Source: DRWZ01 sp964601505
Lineage (GTDB): Bacteria; Calescibacteriota; Calescibacteriia; Calescibacteriales; Calescibacteriaceae
Direction of reading: 5' to 3'
Assembly: GCA_964601505.1 (NCBI GenBank)
Contig: CAZRNR010000082.1
Coordinates: 1-6,101 of the forward strand
DNA length: 6,101 bases
Positions 1-5,243 of the stretch are shown here, piece by piece; position 1 is the stretch's first letter, and each line of letters opens with the position of its first letter. The position numbers and the translations under genes are program-made. The notes beneath the pieces are model-generated. The model saw nothing but the letters and a program-made list of their open reading frames with translations, did not search any database and was not told the origin of the DNA.

Positions 1-45
1 ATAAAAGATATAGAGAAAATTTTAGAGAATTCCTCAAGGAAATAA
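1..45 (+). CDS. Possible C-terminal tail of a gene entering from the left edge (partial)
   Basis: Frame 1 is open from the first base and ends at TAA (43-45). It reads IKDIEKILENSSRK, a charged, helix-like stretch of the kind often found at a protein's C-terminus. If real, this gene converges on cysC. Fourteen codons are too few to assign a family. The opposite strand is also open to the left edge from an ATG at 70-68 (23 codons, more hydrophobic), so the coding strand here is not certain. Confidence 0.3.
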   Translation: MKDIEKILENSSRK

Positions 46-225
46 GAATAAATTGTTCTGCTGCAATCATGGTCAAAATACTGATTTATGTATTTTACTT
101 TTCATATCCTAACCCACTATCCTAAAGCATGAATGCAACGAGGCAATTCAATACAAATTTTCTAGCTTTACATCGGGATAGAGTAGAATTTGCAGCTGCT
201 AAACGAGAAATCACGGTTCAAATCT
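46..225. other. Intergenic stretch downstream of cysC, no gene seen
   Basis: No reading frame of useful length lies between the possible left-edge gene and the cysC stop codon. It is AT-rich and has no hairpin followed by a T-run on either strand, so I see no intrinsic terminator for cysC. Positions 163-228 carry scattered tRNA-like signatures (TAGCTT, GGGATAGAGT, GGTTCAAATC), but they do not fold into a working tRNA. An 8-bp perfect palindrome, GCAGCTGC, sits at 192-199. Confidence 0.5.
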
Positions 226-759
226 CTAAACTGAAATAAGATTCCTTTCTCTTAATAAATCTATTATTTTTCTGACACTTTGTTCAACAGATTCAACATC
301 TGTTCTGCATTCTACATCAGGATTTTCCGGTGGCTCATATGGATCATCAACACCGGTGAATCCTTTTATCTCTCCTTTCTCAGCTTTCTTATACATACCT
401 TTGACATCTCTTTGCTTACATACATCAACGGGTGCATTCACAAAGACCTCTATAAAATCAGTTTCAACCATATCTCTTGCCATCTTTCTCATTTCTCTGT
501 AAGGTGATATGACCGCAACTATTGCGATGACACCGTTTCTTGAAAGTATATTGGCAAGAAAACTAACTCGTCTTATATTCTCAAATCTATCTTCTCTTGA
601 AAAACCAAGCCCCTTTGATATATATTGCCTTATAATATCTCCATCTATGAGTTCAACTTTGTATCCTCTTGTTTTGAAAAAATCAAAGAGATTTTTACCT
701 ATTGTAGTTTTTCCAGAACATGGGAGCCCTGTCAGCCATATTACAAAGCCCCTTGTCAT
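226..759 (-). CDS. cysC: Adenylylsulfate (APS) kinase CysC
   Basis: This cytosolic enzyme transfers the gamma-phosphate of ATP to adenosine 5'-phosphosulfate, giving PAPS, the donor for sulfate reduction and sulfation. With the ATG at 759-757 the protein has 177 residues, normal for a stand-alone APS kinase. Visible motifs are the P-loop GLPCSGKTT (11-19), DGD (39-41), FSREDR with the following N61/R63/R64 (APS binding), ISPY with S85, the position phosphorylated in some homologues, and the lid segment KGFTGVDDPYEPP (132-144). There is no fused sulfurylase domain. The frame stays open upstream to an ATG at 900, but those 47 extra codons have no family counterpart and would overlap the preceding gene. 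A promoter-like pair ends 7 bp before the chosen ATG. No Shine-Dalgarno is visible. It lies 128 bp downstream of the SUMT/HemD gene on the same strand. Confidence 0.95.
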   Translation of the reverse strand: MTRGFVIWLTGLPCSGKTTIGKNLFDFFKTRGYKVELIDGDIIRQYISKGLGFSREDRFENIRRVSFLANILSRNGVIAIVAVISPYREMRKMARDMVETDFIEVFVNAPVDVCKQRDVKGMYKKAEKGEIKGFTGVDDPYEPPENPDVECRTDVESVEQSVRKIIDLLRERNLISV

Positions 760-766
760 AAGCAAA

Positions 767-795
767 ATTTTAAAAACTTGCGTACTTTTTGTCTT
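767..795 (-). promoter_or_regulatory. Candidate sigma70-type promoter of cysC, leaderless geometry
   Basis: Read on the minus strand, AAGACA (795-790; 4/6 match to TTGACA) is followed by 17 bp and TAAAAT (772-767; 5/6 match to TATAAT). Seven bases then separate the -10 box from the cysC ATG at 759, so transcription would begin at or next to the start codon. The same hexamer pair occurs before recJ. This supports the short cysC start over the upstream ATG at 900. It is inferred from sequence only, and such matches also arise by chance in AT-rich DNA. Confidence 0.45.
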
Positions 796-887
796 CCATT
801 TAATCTTTATTTTTCCTGTAAATATAACAAAGATACAACTCAAATATACCCCAAAAACTGTAGAATAAACACAAAGCACTACATACT

Positions 888-2408
888 TCACTTTGCACAA
901 AAATAATCTAAAATCTTTTGAAACAAAGATTCTATAGTATGATGATCTGATATTATCTCTGGGACCTTACCGATTTTCTTTTCAACTGCTTTAGCTGTAA
1001 TTCTTCCTATGCATGCTATAGTCCTCTGTCTTATCCAATCAAGAGAGAAATAATCGGTAAAATACTCAAAAGATAAAGATGAAGCAAAGGTTAAAACATC
1101 TGGATTCTTGTTCAAAATCATTTTAATTCTTTCTTCACTATGCTCATATTTTTCTATCTTATATATATCAAAATTCATCACAGATTTTCCCGCCTCTTGA
1201 ATTTGTTTTTCTATGTTTCTCACATCTTCTGCTCTGAGAAAAAAAACATTCTTAGCATCTGTATTAATGATATCTTTAGCAAGAGATGGAGTTGAGAAAT
1301 CTTTTGGAACCAAATCAGCTCTGATCCCAAAATTCTCCAAAGATTTAGCTGTTTTTTCCCCAACAGCAGAAACTTTAAATCCATACAGAATACGTGAATC
1401 TAAACCGAGCGAGAATATCTCATTAAAGAATATCTCAACTCCATTTTGGCTTGTAAAAACCACAAGTGAGTTCTTTCTCTGAGATTCATCAAATCTCTGG
1501 ATAAGTTTGCAAAAACTTTTTATGTTATCGGAATGATTTGAATTTTTAGTTATCTTTAATGATGGGAAGAGTATAGGTTCGCCTCCGTTTTCGGAAATCA
1601 TTACAGCAAAATCATAAGATTGTTCAACGGGACGGGTTATAACAATTTTTTTTCCGAAGAGAATCTTTTTCTCAAACCAATTCAAACTTTTATGAAGCAA
1701 AGAGACTTGACCAACTGCAAAAATTGCTGGTGGGCTTATAACACCCTCAGCTTTCTTTAATATATCCTCAAGAGTTCCCAAAACAGATTTTTGCTCCGAA
1801 AGGGTTCCGTTCTGGACCAAAATACACGGAGTTTTCGGATCAAGGTATTTTTTAAGTTCCTCAACTATTTTAGGAAGAGCTTTAACGGTCATAAGAAATA
1901 CCAAAGTTCCGCAACGAGATAGGGCAGAAAAATCAAGGTTGGATTTTTCTTTCTCAGCTTCGCTTCCAGTAGCTACTGCGAAAGAAGAAACATAATTTCT
2001 ATGCGTAATAGGAACTCCAGCGTAAGATAAAGCAGAATAAAAAGAAGATACACCTGGGATGACTTCAAAATCTATGTTGTTCTCATAAAGATACTCACAT
2101 TCTTCCCCCCCACGCCCAAATATGAAAGGATCCCCCCCTTTTAACCTAACAACTTTCTTACCATCTGAAGCATACTTTACAAGAAGTTCGTTTATCTGAT
2201 CTTGTGTCATTGTGTGCTTTGAAGCTTCTTTACCAACATATATCTTTTGACAGTTAGAGAAAAAGTCAATAGCTATATCTGGGACAAGGTGATCATATAT
2301 TATAATATCTGCCTCTTTCAGAACTTTCACAGCCTTTAAAGTTAAAAGTAGAAAATCCCCCGGTCCTCCACCAACTATATAAACCTTACCTCTTTTTTCC
2401 CTCATCAT
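888..2408 (-). CDS. cobA-hemD: Fused uroporphyrinogen-III C-methyltransferase / uroporphyrinogen-III synthase
   Basis: A 506-residue two-domain tetrapyrrole enzyme. Residues about 7-247 are a SAM-dependent methyltransferase (SUMT) that converts uroporphyrinogen III to precorrin-2: GGGPGD (13-18), YDHLV (38-42), VRLKGGDPFIFGRGGEE (87-103), IPGVSS (117-122), GVPITHR (131-137), PPAIFAVGQV (226-235). Residues about 252-503 are HemD, which cyclises hydroxymethylbilane to uroporphyrinogen III: KKIVITRP (253-260), GGEPILFPSL (275-284), VVFTSQNGVEIFF (316-328), SAVGEKTAKSLENFG (347-361), LTFASSLSFEYF (439-450), ACIGRITAKAVE (465-476). CobA-HemD fusions are well known in anaerobic bacteria. There is no CysG-type dehydrogenase/ferrochelatase domain, so siroheme completion would need another gene. 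Two adjacent ATGs (2408, 2405) are possible starts, and neither has a clear ribosome-binding site. Oddities are two G7 tracts in the SUMT domain and an A8 tract at the domain junction. Confidence 0.95.
   Translation of the reverse strand: MMREKRGKVYIVGGGPGDFLLLTLKAVKVLKEADIIIYDHLVPDIAIDFFSNCQKIYVGKEASKHTMTQDQINELLVKYASDGKKVVRLKGGDPFIFGRGGEECEYLYENNIDFEVIPGVSSFYSALSYAGVPITHRNYVSSFAVATGSEAEKEKSNLDFSALSRCGTLVFLMTVKALPKIVEELKKYLDPKTPCILVQNGTLSEQKSVLGTLEDILKKAEGVISPPAIFAVGQVSLLHKSLNWFEKKILFGKKIVITRPVEQSYDFAVMISENGGEPILFPSLKITKNSNHSDNIKSFCKLIQRFDESQRKNSLVVFTSQNGVEIFFNEIFSLGLDSRILYGFKVSAVGEKTAKSLENFGIRADLVPKDFSTPSLAKDIINTDAKNVFFLRAEDVRNIEKQIQEAGKSVMNFDIYKIEKYEHSEERIKMILNKNPDVLTFASSLSFEYFTDYFSLDWIRQRTIACIGRITAKAVEKKIGKVPEIISDHHTIESLFQKILDYFCAK
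1646..1653 (-). repeat. A8 homopolymer at the SUMT/HemD domain junction
   Basis: On the coding (minus) strand, eight consecutive A residues encode K253-K254 at the first strand of the HemD domain. One added A leads to TGA at 1626-1624; one lost A leads to TAA at 1639-1637. Either slip would therefore yield a SUMT-only product of roughly 257-262 residues. The tract is directly visible; any functional slippage is inference. Confidence 0.6.
2105..2138 (-). repeat. Paired G7 homopolymers in the SUMT active-site coding region
   Basis: On the coding strand, seven consecutive Gs occur at 2138-2132 (the GG of KGGDP) and again at 2111-2105 (the GG of RGGEE), with 20 bp between them. Both Gly-Gly pairs use GGG GGG in an otherwise AT-rich gene, where GGA or GGT would be expected. 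G runs of this length are prone to strand slippage. Confidence 0.7.
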
Positions 2409-2433
2409 CTATTCTTATAAACTATTGCACCAA

Positions 2434-2461
2434 ATAATAGAAAGTTTCTGTTTGTTGTACC
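2434..2461 (-). promoter_or_regulatory. Weak candidate promoter for the SUMT/HemD gene
   Basis: Within the 128-bp divergent gap, the minus strand reads GGTACA (2461-2456), 16 bp, then TATTAT (2439-2434; 5/6 match to TATAAT), which would give a leader of about 18 nt. An alternative -10, TATAAG (2419-2414), lies only 5 bp from the first ATG and 8 bp from the second. It lacks a good -35 but would give a leaderless mRNA like those proposed for cysC and recJ. I cannot choose between them. Confidence 0.28.
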
Positions 2462-2499
2462 ATTGCCAATCAATCTAAAAACAAAATTACAGCAAAAAT

Positions 2500-2527
2500 A
2501 AGACAATTTTACTCTAAATAATAAAAT
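2500..2527 (+). promoter_or_regulatory. Candidate sigma70-type promoter of recJ, near-leaderless geometry
   Basis: AAGACA (2500-2505), 16 bp, then TAAAAT (2522-2527), followed by 9 bp to the recJ GTG at 2537. Both hexamers are identical to those before cysC, and the spacing is within one base. Transcription would start about 2-3 bases ahead of the GTG, leaving no room for a Shine-Dalgarno, and none is present. The TAA inside the -10 box (2522-2524) is also the in-frame stop that prevents any longer RecJ N-terminus. Confidence 0.45.
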
Positions 2528-2536
2528 AACAACATA

Positions 2537-4225
2537 GTGTCAAGAATAAAAGTTACCTGGCGAAAGAGGGAAACAGATGAAAACCTCGTTGAAGCGATAG
2601 CGAAAGAGCTTGGCATATCAAAACTCATGTCCAAAATTCTTGTTGCAAGGGGACAAAATCTTCCAGAGAAAGCATATAAGTTCATAAATCCTAAAATAGA
2701 ACATGCTGAAAAACCTTTTATATTCCCGGACATGAAAAAAGCTGCGAGCAGATTTGCAGAAGCAATATTAAAAAAAGAGCCAATAGCGATATTCTCAGAT
2801 GCAGACGCCGATGGTATATCAGCGGCAGCAATAATACATAACTTTCTAACTGACTGTGGTTTCCCGAAAGAAAAGATAATAACCAGAGTTCCCTCAAGAG
2901 ATAAAGAAGGGTATGGACTTTCAAATGAATTTGTTCAGGAATCTCACAAAAAAGGAGCTAAAATCATAATCACAGCAGACTGTGGAATAAGAAATCACTT
3001 TGAAATATCATACGCCAAATCATTAGGAATAGATGTTATCGTATGTGATCATCATCACATGGATTACTCCATACCATCAGATGCTTATGCTATATTACAT
3101 CCAAAAACAATACAAGAAGAAAATTCTCTATCATTTCTATCAGGGGCTGGGGTCGCTTTTGAACTTCTTGCAGGAACAAGAGTATACCTTACAAAATATG
3201 GCATAGAAACCCGAAGACCAAGAAACTACCTCGATATCCTTTCAATTGGAACAATCGGAGATATGGTCCCACTGATAGGAGATAACCGAATATTTGTAAA
3301 GTACGGAGTAGAAATCCTATCACAGAGGACTGGGAATTTAGGATTGCGTAGTCTGATAGAAAAAGCAAATCTGAAAGAAGTCTATACATACGACCTACAG
3401 ATGAAAATAATTCCAAGAATAAATTCATCTGGGAGAGCTGGAAAACCAGAAGTATCATTTTATCTTCTGACAGAAAGCAATCCCCAAAGAGTTTCTGAAA
3501 TTTCTGAAGAAATAGAAGCAGCAAATACTTGGAGAAAAGAAAAGGTGCAGGCTATAATTGAAGAGATAGAATTGCTTGGGCTTGCCGACGATGATGAGAA
3601 GTATTCCATCGTAGCATATGGAGAAGATTGGCCAGAAGGAGTTCTGGGACTCGTTGCAGCACGAATACTTGAGAAAAAAGGAAAACCAACATGCATTGTA
3701 TCTATTAGAGGAAACGAAGCAAGAGGCTCGATAAGATCTCCTGAATTCCTAAATATAGTTGGAGTTCTCGAAAAACTTTCTCCACTCTTAAGAAAATACG
3801 GTGGCCATGCTCAAGCAGCAGGTATATCTCTTGACTCAAGCAAGATCCAAGAATTTGAAAAATTATTTGAAATAGAAGTAAGAAAGAACATCCAAAACAT
3901 CAGAGAAATAATACTTGAATATGATGATATTCTTTCTCTTGATCAGATAAGGAATGAAACACTAAAAGAACTTTTAAAACTTGAACCGTTTGGAGAAGGA
4001 AATCCTTTTCCCTCATTTCTGATTGACTGCGACATTGTTGAATCAAAAATAGTTGGAGATAACCATCTGAAACTTTATGCCAGGACAAAGGATGATAAGG
4101 TATCAATAATAGCATTCGGATACGCACGGAAAATACAACCATTTACTGGTAAAGCAAAGATTATAGCCAAACTTAGGCCATCTCACATAGAAGAAATTGA
4201 ATTTGAAGCTATTGATTTCATCTAA
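2537..4225 (+). CDS. recJ: Single-stranded-DNA-specific 5'-3' exonuclease RecJ
   Basis: RecJ degrades single-stranded DNA 5' to 3' using Mn/Mg and works in recombination, stalled-fork processing and base-excision/mismatch repair. The 562 residues match the usual core length. In order: an N-terminal segment with a conserved Trp (W8), DHH motif I SDADADG (87-93), VPSRDKEGYGLS (118-129), ADCG (147-150), DHH (171-173), GTIGDMVPL (238-246), INSSGRAGKPE (295-305), then DHHA1 with WPEGVLGLVAARI (365-377), ARGSIRS (395-401) and GGHAQAAG (422-429), and the C-terminal OB-like part with LEPFGEGNPFPSF (482-494). All metal-ligand motifs are intact. In the W-x-x-GV motif the residue after Trp is Pro, where I recall His or Asn in many homologues. 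The start is GTG, fixed by an in-frame stop 13 bp upstream. It is divergent from the SUMT/HemD gene and probably co-transcribed with the next gene. Confidence 0.95.
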   Translation: MSRIKVTWRKRETDENLVEAIAKELGISKLMSKILVARGQNLPEKAYKFINPKIEHAEKPFIFPDMKKAASRFAEAILKKEPIAIFSDADADGISAAAIIHNFLTDCGFPKEKIITRVPSRDKEGYGLSNEFVQESHKKGAKIIITADCGIRNHFEISYAKSLGIDVIVCDHHHMDYSIPSDAYAILHPKTIQEENSLSFLSGAGVAFELLAGTRVYLTKYGIETRRPRNYLDILSIGTIGDMVPLIGDNRIFVKYGVEILSQRTGNLGLRSLIEKANLKEVYTYDLQMKIIPRINSSGRAGKPEVSFYLLTESNPQRVSEISEEIEAANTWRKEKVQAIIEEIELLGLADDDEKYSIVAYGEDWPEGVLGLVAARILEKKGKPTCIVSIRGNEARGSIRSPEFLNIVGVLEKLSPLLRKYGGHAQAAGISLDSSKIQEFEKLFEIEVRKNIQNIREIILEYDDILSLDQIRNETLKELLKLEPFGEGNPFPSFLIDCDIVESKIVGDNHLKLYARTKDDKVSIIAFGYARKIQPFTGKAKIIAKLRPSHIEEIEFEAIDFI

Positions 4226-4249
4226 AGAATAAATTTAGAAATTGAAAAA

Positions 4250-4927
4250 ATGAAAGATATTGTAATTTCCATCCATCAACCACAGTATATGCCGTATCTT
4301 GGATACATACATAAGATGAAACTATCAGATATATTTGTGTTTTTAGATGATGCGCAATTTAAGAAAAATGAGTGGCAGAACAGAAACAGGGTCAAAATAG
4401 GTAAAGGTCAAACAACCTGGATAACTGTCCCGGTAATACATAAATTTGGACAAAAAATAAATGAAGTTTTGATAAAAACTAGTGTTCCCTGGCAGAAACA
4501 ACATAAAAATACTCTTATAACATATTACTCAAAAGCTTCATGTTTCCATATGATTAAAAAGTTTGAAGAACTCTGGAATCAAAACTTTGAGAAACTCGTC
4601 GATGCAAACATCACATCAATAAAGATATTAGCTGAAATATTTGATGTTAAAGCTAAGTTTATTCTTTCTTCATCACTGAATATAAATAAAACTAAAACTG
4701 AAAGGCTTGTTTCCATATGTAAAGAATTAGGAGCTAAAACATACATATCAGGAATAGGAGCTAAAGAATATCTTGATGAAGAATTATTTAGGAGAGAAAA
4801 AATTGAAGTTGTATGGCAGGATTTCAAACATCCCATATACCCTCAACTTTACGGAGATTTTATCCCAAATCTTTCAGCCATAGATATGGTTATGAACGTA
4901 GGAGAAAGGTGCAAAGATATGATATAG
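4250..4927 (+). CDS. WbqC-like family protein
   Basis: A complete 225-residue member of the WbqC family (Pfam WbqC), typically found near lipopolysaccharide/O-antigen or other surface-glycan genes. I know of no firmly established reaction for it. Family landmarks are SIHQPQYMPYLGY (7-19), FLDDAQFKKNEWQNRNRVK (31-49), WITVPV (57-62), YISGIGAKEYLDEELF (165-180) and HPIYPQLYGDFIPNLSAID (194-212), ending in the usual MNVGE-type tail. No signal peptide or membrane segment is seen, so it is probably cytosolic. The ATG is 24 bp after the recJ stop, preceded by an A-rich stretch with no Shine-Dalgarno and no good promoter, so transcription from the recJ promoter is likely. No other glycan gene is in the window, so its pathway cannot be inferred from neighbours. 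Family assignment is firm; function is not. Confidence 0.92.
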   Translation: MKDIVISIHQPQYMPYLGYIHKMKLSDIFVFLDDAQFKKNEWQNRNRVKIGKGQTTWITVPVIHKFGQKINEVLIKTSVPWQKQHKNTLITYYSKASCFHMIKKFEELWNQNFEKLVDANITSIKILAEIFDVKAKFILSSSLNINKTKTERLVSICKELGAKTYISGIGAKEYLDEELFRREKIEVVWQDFKHPIYPQLYGDFIPNLSAIDMVMNVGERCKDMI

Positions 4928-5231
4928 TATCTTGGTTCAATTCTTACAGCGAATCTGTAAAAGAAAAAAACAAAATTATAGTACAAAACTTTTTTTCATT
5001 TATACGCTACCTACAAATCAGCACTATCACGCCATTTAAAATTTTCTTATAATGCTACTTTGACTTCCTACTGACCTTCTTTGCAAATCCAAAAAAAGGA
5101 AACATAAGACAAAAGTCAAAAATCCAAGATTGAATTTTTGCTTTAGATTATCACAGAAACAAAACAAATTAATAAATCAATACAGCAATACCGTATTTCA
5201 ATCCTCCAAAATCATGTGTATATCTTTTGTG
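4928..5231. other. Convergent intergenic region, 304 bp, no gene seen
   Basis: The gap lies between the 3' ends of the WbqC-like gene and the radical-SAM gene. It is very AT-rich and lacks credible reading frames. It contains a small stem-loop just after the WbqC-like stop, an inverted pair GA7/T7C (4963-4970 and 4990-4997), a weak imperfect hairpin (5075-5082 with 5092-5099), a 7-bp A/T-rich inverted pair (5117-5123 with 5134-5140) and a 12-bp direct repeat at the right end. A perfect TATAAT at 5048-5053 has no matching -35 box and no gene after it. None is a textbook intrinsic terminator. Confidence 0.6.
4941..4965. other. Stem-loop 17 bp after the WbqC-like gene
   Basis: TTACAG (4944-4949) pairs perfectly with CTGTAA (4955-4960) around the 5-nt loop CGAAT. 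TTC (4941-4943) can extend the stem with GAA (4963-4965) across a 2-nt bulge. On the plus strand it is followed by A-rich, not T-rich, sequence; the first T7 run is 25 bases further on. It could be an mRNA 3'-end structure for the recJ transcript, but does not meet the intrinsic-terminator rule on either strand. Confidence 0.35.
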
Positions 5232-5243
5232 TCATGTGTATAT
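5212..5243. repeat. 12-bp direct repeat overlapping the radical-SAM stop codon
   Basis: TCATGTGTATAT occurs at 5212-5223 and again at 5232-5243, with 8 bp between. The right copy encodes the end of the radical-SAM protein (Ile-Tyr-Thr-stop, read on the minus strand), so the left copy duplicates that 3' end. CTCCAAA also occurs on both outer sides (5204-5210 and 5245-5251). This looks like a small local duplication rather than a mobile-element scar. Confidence 0.6.

Noticed and set aside
156..235. A functional tRNA on the plus strand, from the T-loop-like GGTTCAAATC and D-arm-like GGATAGAGT
   Set aside because: No seven-base acceptor stem and no anticodon stem can be formed, and the T stem has two mismatches. 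Kept only as a possible relic.
871..897. Terminator-like hairpin (CAAAG ... CTTTG) at the end of the SUMT/HemD gene
   Set aside because: Only a 5-bp stem with a 14-nt loop, and no T-run follows on the minus strand.
760..900. ATG at 900-898 as the cysC start
   Set aside because: It adds 47 residues not found in APS kinases, overlaps the upstream gene and would place the candidate promoter inside the coding region.
280..906. Three overlapping plus-strand open frames (280-507, 509-868, 625-906)
   Set aside because: The first two mostly lie opposite cysC, and the third overlaps its 5' part and the spacer. Their translations show no family motifs, while the minus strand encodes a full APS kinase with every key motif.
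4813..5052. A 79-codon plus-strand frame that starts inside the WbqC-like gene and continues into the spacer, possibly a frameshifted C-terminus
   Set aside because: The WbqC-like protein already has the family's normal C-terminal motif and length, and the extra frame has no recognisable content.
5048..5053. Perfect TATAAT in the convergent gap
   Set aside because: No -35-like hexamer at 16-18 bp upstream and no gene downstream on either strand; expected by chance in such AT-rich DNA.
5173..5207. GGAGG on the minus strand (5207-5203) followed by TTG, as a ribosome-binding site for a tiny gene
   Set aside because: The TTG is only one base from the GGAGG, and the frame ends after 10 codons.
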